From NCBI RefSeq assembly GCF_963855985.1, contig NC_087107.1:3038001-3102000 (forward strand): DNA of 64,000 nt, in the 5' to 3' direction. This DNA comes from Ostrinia nubilalis (taxonomy: Eukaryota > Arthropoda > Insecta > Lepidoptera > Crambidae). The notes below the pieces were generated by a model. It worked only from the letters and a program-made list of their open reading frames with translations. It made no database searches and was not told where the DNA came from. The stretch's first letter is position 1. Each line of letters starts with the position of its first letter. The translations under genes and the position numbers were made by a program. Of the stretch, positions 9,691 through 20,965 are shown piece by piece.

Positions 9691-11650
9691 GATTTTCGCT
9701 TCGGCACTTCAGAACGCTGACTCTACCGAATTTAGTGGATTTTTTTTTAACTATCAGGAACGTTATTATAATTGTGCGTATTACTCCGATATCTCCGTTA
9801 ACTGTGTGAGTTTAGGTTAACTCAGTCCACAAACAAATTTATTTATTTATTTATTTATTTGTAATAGGTATACAAACAGTTTACAGTCTAGGCTTCATCG
9901 TAAAGAAAAAGTGTTAATTACATACTGGACCGTAAGCCAAAATAAAAAGTATCATAAACATTTCAATTAATTGAGTAAAAGCCCAAGGGTATTGTTTAAT
10001 TTTCGACGTAATATTGACCTTTTGCTTCTGTAAGCACATAGGGATTGCCTATTCAGCAAAATGCCTATTCGGACCCATTTTGAGGTAGTTTAATTTATTT
10101 TATTGCCTTTTGTTGAGCCGATTGCTTGTGCCAATATGTTTGTTTTATGATATTGTTATGGGCCTATAGAGAAGTTATGTGTTATTCGATGTAAATAAAC
10201 GTTATTCTTCTGTTACGAATAATTATTATCATTTTAACTGATGTCAATAAAGATTGAACTTTACCTTTTAGTTTTCACTGTCATTAGATTTTATCATTTT
10301 AGCGATTAAAGGTTTTCTAAAGAAATCATTTCATAACTTAATCGTTTTCATTCTTTTATCGATATTGGATATTTTCATTGTTTCTTCTACAAGAGAACGC
10401 TGCTTTAATTTAACCAAGAAATTAATAATAATATGTTTTATTATAGGATAAGTTATAAATTTTCCTAGCCATTCACTCCGCACAATTTTCAATAGCTTTA
10501 ATTATGATTGCTCTAATTAAACAACTATTTCATGTCCAAGAAAACCGCTAAATCTTCGAATTATGTTGTATAAACACAATTTTCAACAATTAAGAGCAGA
10601 TGGTTGCACGTGTTACCCAACATTTCTAAGTACAGTTATGTTTTAAACTCTTAATTGAGGTTAGGGCTTAAGCTGTTATTAATTAACTGTAGTTATCATA
10701 TTTGCTCAGTAATTATTTTAAAGACAGGGCATGTGTTATGAATGTGACCTCTTGTTTGATGATATTTAATTTTAATAGCTCTTAGGGCATCAAATTGTAG
10801 TGTTAGAAAATGTAAACATTGCGTTAATAACGTAATAATCGGTTATTAGCAAATTATGTAAGTGTGGATTTTATGTTAAGATGTCATAAAATTGTGTGAA
10901 AACGCGAAGAGCCCTTTGGTAGATATAATGTTTACTACATTAGTAATTATGTAACAGTAAAACACCAGGAAATTAGACAATGTGCCATTATTTTAAAAAT
11001 CTTACAGCAAAAATCGCCTTATGTACAATAACCTTTTCAATTGCTTATTTTAAAATTAGTTAATTAATTATATGACATGGCATAACATTGCGTGTTGCAT
11101 GCCACGATGAGTCATGGTAAATTAGAAATAAGTTAAATAAAACTTGCCATTTACTTTTATTTTTGTCTACAAATATTAGCTAACACACAAAATCTTAAAA
11201 TTACTTTCACTAAATACCTCAATAAATTTCTTTTTAAGCCTGGGCTTTCTTTTTAAATGCGTACCAATTATTTACCTGGCAGGATAACCAACTAGTGAGT
11301 TATTTATTTAATTGGATCAATTAGCGAATATTAACTCACTTCATCGCAAATCAATTCTAAATTGGTTGGGAAAACAATCATTGAAAGCTACCGCCAATAA
11401 AAGTGAATTTGGTCGTTCTTAGTCATAATATCTAATTTAACTAATGTAAATGTGTGAAAATAAATAAATAAAATAAAAAAAATACTTAACATTATTAATG
11501 AAAATTCAATTATATTCTTCAGACTTCATAAATTGATAAGTATCTACCAATAACGAAATCTGAGTTAAAATTACATAACTATGAGTATTTACTGTTTCAA
11601 TAAAAATAAGTATTTTGAGTTTTACTACATCGTAGGTAATAATAAACAAA
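9691..11650. other. AT-rich stretch, nothing recognised
   Basis: No gene or element ends seen. A (TTTA)n run at 9838-9864 could be a LINE tail. The rest has frequent stops in all frames and only short AT repeats. Confidence 0.45.
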
Positions 11651-11811
11651 GGTAACTGAGTTTCTTCCGCCACTTCTTCTCATCACCAGCCCATATGTTG
11701 TCCCGTCCGAAGTGGTAGTAGGACAAACTATATTTGGGACGTGTTGCCCTGAAAAGGGTCTATGTACTGAATAACCAAAAAGAATAATAAATAAAACCAT
11801 TTGATTTGATG
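11651..11811 (+). repeat. CR1-like LINE 3' fragment, copy 1
   Basis: GTAACTGAGTTTCTTCCGCC, CTTCTTCTCATCACCAGCCC and GTCCCGTCCGAAGTGGTAG are followed by a TTTGATTTGATG tail. Copies at 33616-33768 and 43321-43500 share the ACTGAGTTTCTTGC.GC.GCTTCTTCTCAGCACT block and, in the last, a TTTGACTTTGACTT tail. Short 3' pieces with short-unit tails fit CR1-like LINEs; the clade is inferred. Confidence 0.6.
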
Positions 11812-12337
11812 TGACTACTCTTTATTCAGATAGATAGAAAACACTTTGTCACACAGCACACAGGACAAGACAAGAATAATAAAACAAAAGATACAGTACA
11901 ATTAAGGTGGTCTTATCGCTATAAAGCGTTCTCTTTCAGACAAACTAGAGGACAGTTGTTTGGAATTGGTAGGTGTAATTTTCTATGATGATGCAAAACT
12001 TGAACTCATTTCTTTAAAATGCTTTGACAACTAAAGCTTTAGTTTATCGTATCTCTTTTGTCACACAATTCCGTTCTGCCAACCTTCGGCAATATCAAAC
12101 AGCGAACGTATAATCGGTTTTAATCTCGGATACCATAAATGGTGGGTAAAAATAGGGCACTGCAATCGATGATCCCCGATCGACAGATTGTGGCGAAACA
12201 CCGGAGACCGCTTGCTTAAGTCGGGTCATGAGAGATGTCTCTAGGGTTGACAGATGAAATATACCTTTAGTAACTGTTTATGGAAATATTTAAATAATAT
12301 CTAGGTCGGCCATTTAGTCTTCGCTGCAGCAGCACGT
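11812..12337. other. No gene seen
   Basis: AT-rich; no element ends or coding signal recognised. Confidence 0.35.
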
Positions 12338-12350
12338 ACCTCTTAAAGTT

Positions 12351-12661
12351 CATCATCATCATCATCATCTCAGCCATAGGACGTCCACTGCTGAACATAG
12401 GCCTCCCCCAATGCTTTCCATGTTACCCGGTTGGTAGCGGCCTGCGTTCAGCGCTTTCCTGCTACCTTTATGATGTCGTCGGTCCACCTTGTGGGTGGAC
12501 GTCCCACGCTACGTTTTCCGGTACGCGGCCTCCATTCCAGAACCTTGCTGCCCCATCGGCCGTCAGTTCTGCGTACTATGTGCCCTGCCCATTGCCACTT
12601 CAGCTTGCTAATCCGTCGGGCTATGTCAGCGACTTTAGTTCGTTTACGGATCTCCTTACGG
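12351..12661 (-). mobile_element. RTE-type LINE 3' end, 5'-truncated
   Basis: The - strand codes for the C-terminus of an RTE-type reverse transcriptase: ISKLKWQWAGHI, RPPTRWTDDIIKVAGKRW, QAATNRVTWKALGEAYVQQW, then TSYG and a stop, followed by a (TGA)n tail (CATCATCATC on this strand). ACCTCTTAAAGTT (12338-12350) and ACCTCTCAAAGTT (12662-12674) flank it as a 13-bp target duplication with one difference. Such truncated copies are typical of target-primed insertion. Confidence 0.85.
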
Positions 12662-12674
12662 ACCTCTCAAAGTT

Positions 12675-13558
12675 ACTAGAGGCAAATGGAGGATTTGACT
12701 TACACTCCCGGGTGGTCAGATGGGTTGTTGAGGCCTGAACTGATGTTAACACCACCCTTAGTTGCTTTTTCTGATATCCATGTTAAAAAGTATTTTCAAA
12801 CTAGGATTACTCCCGTTTCCACCTTTGCAACTCTATCTACAGTTTGGTCGTTAGTGATTTAATTAGAAAAATATAGGAGCCGTTCTCAGTTGCATAGTAG
12901 TTACTCAATTTAATATGATGTGCTGAAACTATGCAGTACATGAAAAACTGCATAGATTAGCTATATTAAACGTCTGCCTCATCATTTTGATGTTACATGA
13001 AGTGTATACTTTATGTTACTAATATACTAACTATTTGTAGATACTTATTACAGAAGAAAAACGACACAATTCAATAAAAACAAAAAGTTACACATACTTT
13101 ACCACTCTAACGATGTTGATGTAATGATCTATCAAATATTGTTATAATCAACATATTTATGTAAAATAATATTAACGATTAGCACAAAATCGATGGGAAT
13201 ATTGATAATTAATGAGTTGATCTTTACTTTTTGTTTGTTGATTGACACACTGACAATGGTCTGTGGGAAACAGATCCTACATTTTCATGATATATTGCCA
13301 ATTAACGAGTATTTTTGTTTCTTCACAATAGTCCAGCTTTTATTAGCATGTTGTAGAAGTGATTGTAAATAATGTTTAGTGTCAGGTTTACGAGTATTCT
13401 TCACTAGCTGTTCTTAGAACTTTGTGTGCGTCAAAATATAATAATTTTCTAGCTTTCCAAGACCTCTTATTTCAATGGCACTGCATCAAGTTGCCTAGAG
13501 TTGTAAATGATATTTTAACTTTTTCGCACCTAATCGAAATAAATACTATGGATTTTAA
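12675..13558. other. No gene; short ATGTCGTAAGA-family piece at left
   Basis: 12675-12725 carries the reversed TACTAGAGGCAAATGGAGGA block of the dispersed family described at 4625. The rest is AT-rich with no recognised feature. Confidence 0.35.
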
Positions 13559-13707
13559 TACCTGTATTCACAAACATTACTATGAGATCTCACAGTGTGC
13601 GTGGACGCACAGGGTGACATACGAACCAATCACAGGGCTCTATACAACACTGTGCGTTAAATTTCTGCTTCACTTAAGCAAGTAAGTATCCTTTGTGAAT
13701 ACGAGGG
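13559..13707. mobile_element. 146-bp MITE family (CGCCCGTATTCAC), copy 1, degraded
   Basis: CTGTATTCACAAACATTACT on the left and CTTTGTGAATACGAGGG on the right, with GACGCACAGGGTGACATACG, ACCAATCACAGGGCTCT and CTGTGCGTT inside, match the better copies at 40551 and 52306. The left terminus has changes and the target duplication is not readable. Confidence 0.75.
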
Positions 13708-14182
13708 TTAGTTACGTGCCCTTCAAGCCCTGAGAATAGAGACAACAGATATCAATCGTTGCGCGGTTATATGCGACCGCTTGGAAATTGATGGGATATA
13801 CTGCCATAGGTTGTAAAATGATCATCATTGATCACAAATATCATCAGTTATCTTCTAAATATTCTTTTTGCCAGCCCTAGCAGCCAGGCTAGGGTTCACA
13901 CGCCATAACTTTGTGCCTTATCATCATTCTTTTGCTTCTGCCACGGTAGTGTTCTCTGAGGTAATGTTTGGAACCGCACTATATTTGGTGCGCTTTACAA
14001 ATATGTTGTTATATTTCATAATAAGATTATTGTACCTATAAGAATGGTTTTTAAAAACTTTGTTTCCAAAACAGGCAAACATTTTTATGTCGCAATTAGA
14101 GATGTGCCGTTGCTAGAATTATTTTCAGTCGTAAAAAATATCAAAATAATTACGTTATCTGTGGTTAAGAGTTAATGGCAAA
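13708..14182. other. No gene seen
   Basis: AT-rich. A small hairpin GCCCTAGCAGCCAGGCTAGGG lies near 13875-13895. No other structure was noticed. Confidence 0.35.
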
Positions 14183-14235
14183 TGAAAGAAAGAAAGAAGA
14201 AAGAAAAAAATATTTATTTGGTATCAAAGATATTA
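14183..14235 (-). repeat. LINE 3' tail, (TTTC)n type
   Basis: GAAAGAAAGAAAGAAGAAAG followed by AAATATTTATTTGGTATC; read on the - strand it is CCAAATAAATATTT plus a TTTC run. The same junction occurs at 50365-50410, so this is a recurrent element end and not a chance microsatellite. Confidence 0.5.
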
Positions 14236-14794
14236 TTAGCCTTTGCCTTTTTCTGTAAAAAAAATAATAGAACAAAAAACATTGAAATGAAAATGAATTT
14301 GACTTCGTAACGGATCACTACGCGAAAATTCATATCAATACTTAGATCCAAGTAAAAGAAAACTTACTATTCTCTATCAAGTCAAGTATGCAAACCCGTC
14401 ACGAGTTAAGCTAGTCAGAAGGTTAAGTGGTTTCTTGATTTAGATGTCACCTGACTTATGGCCTAGATGGAGGTCGAAAGTACTTCCCTAACTTACTTCT
14501 CAGTGCGGAAGAAAAGTGAAAGCTCGCCTGAACTTATTGCTAGCTGAAGCTTTTATTAGCCCTTGTAATTATGTGTGATTATGACAGCTGTTTGATTCAT
14601 TTCTTTCCCTTAATTCATTGTATACCTTACGCTAATAATGGGGACATAATTAACAGACTTTTAATGACAAAAGAGTGGAGAAACCTTTTTTTAGTTATAG
14701 TTATTTTTAAGTGGTAATTAGGTATCTTAAAATAAATTTGAATGAGAACTTATTTCTTACGGTCTTATTATTAACACTGTCTTTCCTTTTTCAG

Positions 14795-14842
14795 GTTTTA
14801 ATTAATTGATCCTGAAGAAAACACAACTGTACGAACGAATTG
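14795..14842 (+). other. Candidate 5'UTR exon (48 bases)
   Basis: A strong acceptor (CTGTCTTTCCTTTTTCAG, 14777-14794) and a strong donor (TTG|GTAAGTCT at 14843) bound 48 bases without an ATG. This fits a non-coding exon of the same + strand gene as the exons at 52792 and 63619. No other coding potential is present. Transcript data would be needed to confirm it; the call rests on splice signals alone. Confidence 0.4.
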
Positions 14843-16342
14843 GTAAGTCTCCTTACTTTTCTCAGTGCATGTTTAGCAAAATAGTGTGTCATATCAGTAA
14901 ATAATCAAAAAACATTCTATACCTAACTTTAGAAATAGTAAACAAAAATAGGATAAGGTTGCAATAGCTGCTAAAAAAACATACACAGCTTTCCAAAATC
15001 ATGGAAAAAATCTAGTACATATTTTTTACCCGGTTTCAAAATAATCCAAATCCTTCACAACCTACCCTTAACAATCAAATGAAGGTTTCTAGACCTGCTT
15101 TTTAGCTCATCATGGACCTAGAAAGTACCAACTCCAAGTTATCTTCAAATCATGACCATTCCAACCGTGCAATTAAACCAACGCGTCTCTCACTACTGTT
15201 TCCCACAACTCTATTGTTTTAACGCGTGTCTTATGTAAATAACTATTAATGGCTGACATTGTGCAACGTGACCCAACGCGTTATAAGATCAAAAAATGAT
15301 AAAGCTTATTAAAATAGTTCACATTTTTGGAGCATTTGGAGCATTTTGTCACTTTCTAGAGGTGTCAGCGAAAAATTAACGATGATGGAAAATTTCTCAC
15401 AGAATAATGAGTGTGTTTAAATAGGTTACGTATCAAATATGTATCATGTTTTTTTTTAACATTCAAAAGTGTCTCAAACACACTGGAGGAGAAAGCTTCG
15501 GGACGAAATGCTTTGAAAAAATACATTTTTGAAGTTAAACAAGAAAGACCATAGTAACTTCATTTGTAAATTTAAAACCTTGTACATAAATAAACGTCTA
15601 TAAAGTTTGGAGACTACAAGTTTGCTCGTAGACATTAGCGAGAAACTTCCAGCACTTGCTATAAGAAAATAAAAAAATACATTGTTGTTTAATTACAACA
15701 AATTGTTTGCCTTCAAAAACCGAACTCCGGCAATTTCAGCCGGAGATTAAAAAAAAAAAAAAAAAAATATGTAAAAGCAAAATGTCATTAAAAATTATAA
15801 GGGTTAAAAAAAGAATTTATGATTTTTAATCATTAAAAGAGTGACAAAGCTAACAGAGTTTATATAAAAAGATATGATAAAAGCTTTAGTTAACTGTGAT
15901 AAAGCAGAACCCTAATGTTTAAGTTTTAAGTGTGTTTCTGATTTGACATTTTGATTCACGATTAGTTCATGTCCATCACGATTAGTTCATCCCTTTTTTT
16001 GAGCCTTTGAAGTAGGTAGTACCTACATAGTTTTAAAAATATAATTTCAGAACTTAGCAAGGCTTAAAATCCAATCTATTTTTGTTAGTACTTATGTAAG
16101 TTATGCAGTTTTACAAACTAAAACAACTTTATAAGTTTCATATTATAAACACACACGGTTCTCTTCCTTGACTTGGCTAAAACCAGTAGCCTAAGGGAAG
16201 TGTGCTTGCATAATTGCTGCCTAGGTTTTAAAATATCAACCGGTCTACACATTACTTATGCCGTCTAAAAGTCATATTAGTTTTGATATACAGGTTGTGT
16301 ACGTAATATGTATGACTAGCTACCTATTTGGGATTGTTTTAA
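14843..16342. other. No gene; possible intron with a poly-A tract
   Basis: 15731-15768 holds a CTCCGGCAATTTCAGCCGGAG hairpin directly followed by a run of about 19 A, which resembles the 3' end of a retroposed RNA. Otherwise the stretch is AT-rich with nothing recognised. Confidence 0.4.
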
Positions 16343-16433
16343 GCATCATCATCTTCTCAGCCATAGGACGTCCACTGCTGAACATAGGCCTCCCCCAATG
16401 CTTGCCGTGTTGCCCGGTTAGTAGTGGCCTGCA
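16343..16433 (-). repeat. RTE-type LINE 3' tip
   Basis: The - strand reads GGGGGAGGCCTATGTTCAGC, AGTGGACGTCCTATGGCTGA and a GATGATGATG tail: the last 25 or so codons of the same RTE-type protein as at 12351 plus its (TGA)n tail. Strongly 5'-truncated; no clear target duplication was found. Confidence 0.8.
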
Positions 16434-16544
16434 AACATAAAAATGATGTTACATAAGTTACCAAAATAGCCTTTGCTAATAATAGAGCAAATCTTTAAGT
16501 TTCCTGTATTATTTGTTCAATTTTTTATCCTTGTTAATACTTAA

Positions 16545-16720
16545 GCTGGGTTGCACTATCTTACTTTAACTTAAAATACTTTAAAATAAACAAGAACTTA
16601 AAATTATTAAAGATCAAACTACACCCTGTATACATGACAATTACTGTGTGTTGACATTGCACAAATTGTTTCAATCAAATGTCATTACTAATAGGTACTA
16701 CATTAAAGTTTAAGGTTAAT
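16545..16720. repeat. GCTGGGTTGCAC-type repeat, degraded
   Basis: AGCTGGGTTGCACTATCTTA and CTTTAACTT match the left end of a second copy at 20572-20690 (GGCTGGGTTGCACAATCTTA, CTTTAACTTTAAC). Right ends are not clear in either copy. The class is probably a MITE but not proven. Confidence 0.4.
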
Positions 16721-17312
16721 TTACTAGACGAGGTTATAATTAAAACTAACAAAATTTTATTAACTTATCTACATAATATTTTACTTACTAACTAGGTCAT
16801 AGATTGTATGTAATATTTCTGTCGTAGTCTTTGGTCCCTATTATACAGATGATGACTGTGCATCATAGACAATCGTCTACCGAGTGATTGTTTACACATG
16901 GATTTATTAAAGGTATATGCTTTTAAGTGTAAGTAAGAGCCAGTAACTACGATACTACGGATCAAAAACTGGGCTTAAGTGGTTCTTTATAACTTTTATT
17001 ATAAAGGAATTACAAAAAAGAATATTACCTTTAAATTACATTACAAATATTTTTATTTTATTTAAAATCTTTATTTATACACACAAAGAAAGCGTTACAA
17101 AAAGGCAAACTTAATGCCATGTGGCATTCATAGATCAAATCCCAGGTGTCCCTGTCTGTCCATCATGTTAGCGAATGTAGATTTATAATTCACAGAAAAA
17201 CACTTGAACGGAATGGAATTTTCCCCTTTCAGAAAGCACGCTAATCCTCGAATCTTAAGGGTGGTCTAACTAAATACAATAGAAAATTACTTTATACATT
17301 TTCACAGTATAC

Positions 17313-17528
17313 CTCGAATGATATAATTTCTATTGTGTCTAGTGTCTCGGCAGTCAATGACTTAATATGATGTGGACCCACTGCGACTATTGACTTCCAC
17401 TGCGCTCGCGCGTGTGTGATTGTGTGCATCAAGTCGATGCCGCAATTCGAAAGTTCAAGGACACACAGATTATCCGACAGTATGGCTAGCAAAAACGACA
17501 AAAATATAACGTAATTTATGCAGTACAT
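17313..17528 (-). CDS. Candidate small secreted protein or first coding exon
   Basis: From ATG at 17526-17528 (- strand) the frame reads MYCINYVIFLSFLLAILSDN, a good signal-peptide-like start, then LCVLELSNCGIDL, weakly like one leucine-rich repeat. It continues through WKSIVAVGPHHIKSLTAETL to IISFE, where GAG|GTATAC (17313/17312) offers a splice donor; unspliced, the frame runs to 17292 (78 residues). A pyrimidine-rich acceptor (TTTTTGTCGTTTTTGCTAG) before 17485 means it could instead be an internal exon. The composition is richer in GC than its surroundings. No family is recognised, so treat it as a hypothesis. Confidence 0.35.
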
Positions 17529-17561
17529 AGCTTTTTCTCTAATGGATAATAAGACATGTTA

Positions 17562-17707
17562 CAGACCATCGATTTTTGGTGGGTCGAGCTGTTGATCAGT
17601 ATGGAGATGTATGAAAGTGCGCACATTACACCGATTTGGTATCTGCCGATTCTTCATACAAATTAGAATCGGGCCCAACTATCGGCTAACTAAAAGTTGG
17701 TGGTCTG
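17562..17707. repeat. MITE-like repeat with CAGACCA ends
   Basis: CAGACCATCGATTTTTGG on the left faces CTAAAAGTTGGTGGTCTG on the right, giving weak terminal inverted repeats around a 146-bp body containing ATCTGCCGATTCTTCATAC. The ends are diverged and no target duplication is clear. Confidence 0.4.
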
Positions 17708-18541
17708 CGCCTAGGCTTACAGCTTCATAATTGACAGCTGACTACCCGCTCAAAGCGATTTGATTTGATAGTACCTACCTACGCATATCGTGAAAATTGT
17801 AAAAGTGAAAAGTTGTATTTCTCTATCTTGTCTTTAGTTATTCCTGTAATCTGAATGTCTTAAAATTGTGATACTGATCGAGTGTTTTCTACTTCGATTC
17901 CTTATGTATGAGCCATGTAGGTAGGTAGCCAAACCCAGACTTAGTTAAATAAAGAAAACTATAGGCTTCGAACTACACACAACTAAGGTGGTATGACATC
18001 TCTGTTTTCTCTACTCGTATTTCAAAGTATTCAAATATAAGTGTTCTTTACCGCTTAGGCCTTCGCTGGCTATAAAGCGACGTATCAAAGCAACAGGCGA
18101 TATTACAGCATATTTTAGCAATATAACTGTCTCTACATACTTATTACAGACCTAAATTGCTATATTAGATGTCAATCTGTATACAATTAATTGCTTTACA
18201 TAAAAGTACATAATATTAGACTTTCCTTCCGGGTGTAATGAATACTTAAAAGTTTTTAGCATCGTGAGAAATAGCATGTTATTATGCAAAATATATAAGC
18301 ATTATTAAAATATTTCTAAGTACTTCCTAATGTAGAGTAAGTTAGACGTTTCTAACGTAACTATTTACTTTGTTGTTCTTATTGTAGGTTGACATTTTAT
18401 ATGTAAGCCTTGATTACAGTCAATAAAATATATTATTATTATGTGCCCTAAATTTATGTAGACATTACTGATCCAAAAGAGAACATTTAATACACACATT
18501 TTTTATCCAATAAATAACTTATATTCAAATACTCGTACTAC
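17708..18541. other. No gene seen
   Basis: AT-rich. CAGTCAATAAAATATATTAT at 18418-18437 resembles a polyadenylation signal and TTA-rich tail of an old LINE copy, with nothing recognisable upstream. Confidence 0.35.
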
Positions 18542-18669
18542 CGCCCGTATTCACAAACGACCCTTGCAAATCGGACGCACAGCGTTGAATAGAGCTCTGT
18601 GATTGGTTCGTTCGTCTGTGCGTTCACGCGCACTATGAGACCTCATAGTAATGTTTGTGAATACGGGCG
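18542..18669. mobile_element. 146-bp MITE family (CGCCCGTATTCAC), copy 2, shortened
   Basis: Both ends are intact (CGCCCGTATTCACAAAC and GTTTGTGAATACGGGCG). The interior lacks the segment with TTAAGTGA..GCAAC found in other copies, making it 128 bp. It is inverted relative to copy 1. The flanks are TAC and TAA, near the TWA duplication seen for better copies. Confidence 0.85.
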
Positions 18670-18898
18670 TAAGTGCTCGCCTACATAAGTATAACACCTT
18701 CTCTAAATGTGCTCTTACAACTCGAAGACAAAACATCGCCTTGTATCAAATACCTACTTTTTTTTTATTTACTAAATAAATGGTATTTATTTATTTTAAT
18801 CGCGGACTTTTTTTTTAGAACTTTTAAAGGTGAACAATTCTGTTATACATGATTTTTGCGAAACTTTAACCGTTTACGCAGCGGCAGCTCTCAAAAGG

Positions 18899-19114
18899 AA
18901 AAAAATCCTCGATTTTTTCATTGGTGCGAAACATTTTTCATTGGTGCCCCGCTCCTATTGGTCTTAGCGTTATGATATATAGCCTAAAGCCTTCAGCGAT
19001 AAATAGGCTTTCCAACACAAAAAGAATTTTTCAAATCGGACCAGTAGTTCCTGAGATTAGCGCGTTCAAGTAAACAAACAAACAAACTCTTCAGCTTTAT
19101 AATATTAGTATAGA
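18899..19114 (+). repeat. GACTTCG-type dispersed repeat, head missing
   Basis: TATATAGCCTAAAGCCTTCA, TTTTTCAAATCGGACCAGTA, GTTCCTGAGATTAGCGCGTT and CTTCAGCTTTATAATATTAG match 20735-20965 closely in order. The usual ACTAGC..GACTTCG head is absent. It is a truncated short retroposon or LINE 3' end. Confidence 0.7.
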
Positions 19115-19543
19115 ACTATGTTCTAATTTTGTCTGCCGACGGTACCAAGTTTGTACACTTGGTACGAGATACCATAGACATTCAGTGTTGCAAAGGCCAT
19201 CTTCTCATGTCGTACGGTCATCAGCATCAGTTGAATTTGCACAAAACATCGCTCTTATATCACTTAAAATACGGTCCAAATTGCAAAAATAAAATTACGT
19301 AAGACTAGAATTTTCTTCGAATACATTTATTGTAACATAATGTAGATTAGTTAGATTAGATGATGATTGAATCTGTTTGTGGGCAGATGTCATCATTTCT
19401 AGCATTCCAGTTAGTGATCTATGTCAGTATGCGATCGATAGATAGAAGATTTATGTCGATTCACATTTTATTGCGTAGGTAATAACTATCAATTAACTAG
19501 CTATCATCGGTCAATTAATCAAGATCAATGAAACATTATGAAA
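19115..19543. other. No gene seen
   Basis: AT-rich; a small hairpin GGTACCAAGTTTGTACACTT (from 19140) is present. Nothing else recognised. Confidence 0.3.
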
Positions 19544-19545
19544 TA

Positions 19546-20289
19546 CAGGGTGTCCCAAAAAGTAGTGTCAAGCCGAAGCCCAGAGGTAGAGCCCCACTAG
19601 GGCTACCCAAATCACCGTGACTTTTGATAGTTTGCGAGTTATGATTATTTTTAACAACATACAGTTAATATTGCGGCTCGTAGAGCGTTATCTCTATCGC
19701 ATACTACCTATACGATTGACAAAACGTCATTGACAAAACATTATTCAATGAAAATATTGTCCGAACCCTTAGTACCTATTTCTCTTAGACAAATACTTTA
19801 ACACATTGTGAACCACTTTTCTTTCACTACTATAAAAAGTTTTTAGCAATTTAATTCACAAAATCAATTGCAAACATTTAAAATAAAGTTTGTTTACACT
19901 TTGACAAAACGTCATTGTCAGTCGTTGTTCAAGTGCGACAGTGATAACGCTCTACGAAACCGAAATTAGCCGATTGTCTCTTTCTAAAAGTCGATGTGCA
20001 ATATTTATCGCCGGGTATTGTACAGGATTTTAGTTAACATTCGTGTTATGGATGTAATACTTCTGAATCAGCTAGGCATAGTATTCATCTAATAATAATA
20101 AAAAAATCAGGCATGTAACTTGACTTTTTGCGCCACAGTGACCAAAAAAGTGCCTAAGCACAGAAATTTAAAACAATCATAACTCGTAAACTATCAAAAA
20201 TAACGGAACATACATGGGAGTGATTTAGATAGCCCTAGTGATGCTCTACCTCAGTGCTTCGGCTTGACACTACTTTTTGGGATACCCTG
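19546..20289. mobile_element. Mariner-type MITE, 744 bp
   Basis: Long terminal inverted repeats: CAGGGTGTCCCAAAAAGTAG at the left and CAGGGTATCCCAAAAAGTAG from the other strand at the right, followed in both arms by TGTCAAGCCGAAGC and, further in, by copies of AACTCG..AACTATCAAAA. TA flanks both ends. CAGGG ends with a TA duplication are characteristic of the Tc1/mariner superfamily. No transposase frame remains. Confidence 0.85.
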
Positions 20290-20571
20290 TATAAGTAGTT
20301 ACTTACTAATGTAGAGAATTAAAGTTTAGTAATAGAACATTCTGCGCCTTCTTCGCATACGTAGATATTATTATTAGCTTCTTATGATCGGTATTTATCA
20401 ATCACTGATTTAATCAACGCAATACTAATACTTGATCGTATTAATTATCGTTTTAAATTGGCCAAGACTTTGATAAATAGCCAACCGCATTATTTTCATG
20501 TTTATTTATTATTTAAAAGACGCATTGCTTGTTTAAACTTTTGGTCACTGAGTTTTGATAGTTAAGGCTGG

Positions 20572-20690
20572 GTTGCACAATCTTACTTTAACTTTAACAA
20601 ACGTCAAAAGTCTGTCAAATTTAATAAAAAAAACACCGGTTAAAGTAATAGTTACGGTGAAAGTTAAGGTGGTTAAAATTGAGGCTAATT
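20572..20690. repeat. GCTGGGTTGCAC-type repeat, second copy
   Basis: GGCTGGGTTGCACAATCTTA and CTTTAACTTTAACAAACGTC at the left and GTGAAAGTTAAGGTGGTTAA at the right give a partial inverted-repeat layout. The right terminus GCAACCCAGCC expected for a full copy is missing. Confidence 0.5.
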
Positions 20691-20734
20691 GTTTTGTAAA
20701 ACAACCAGTGTCAGAACACTAAATCATTACATGA

Positions 20735-20965
20735 AACTAGCTGTGCCCGCGACTTCGTGTACGCGTGAAAATAGTTTTTTGCTTTAGTAACATTTTTCTT
20801 TACTGCTCCGCCCCTATTAGCTGTAGGGTGATGTTATGTAGCCTAAAGCCTTCGCCGAAAATGGGCTATCCAACACAAAAACAATTTTTCAAATCGGACC
20901 AGTAGTTCCCGAGATTCAAGCAAACAAAAAACAAACTCTTCAGCTTTGTATTATTAGTATAGATA
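20735..20965 (+). repeat. GACTTCG-type dispersed repeat, full head and tail
   Basis: Head AACTAGCTGTGCCCGCGACT, middle AGCCTAAAGCCTTCGCCGAA and AATCGGACCAGTAGTTCCCG, tail CTTCAGCTTTGTATTATTAG then TATAGAT. It is the most complete copy of this family in the window and serves as reference for 18899-19114 and 49904-50074. Confidence 0.75.
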
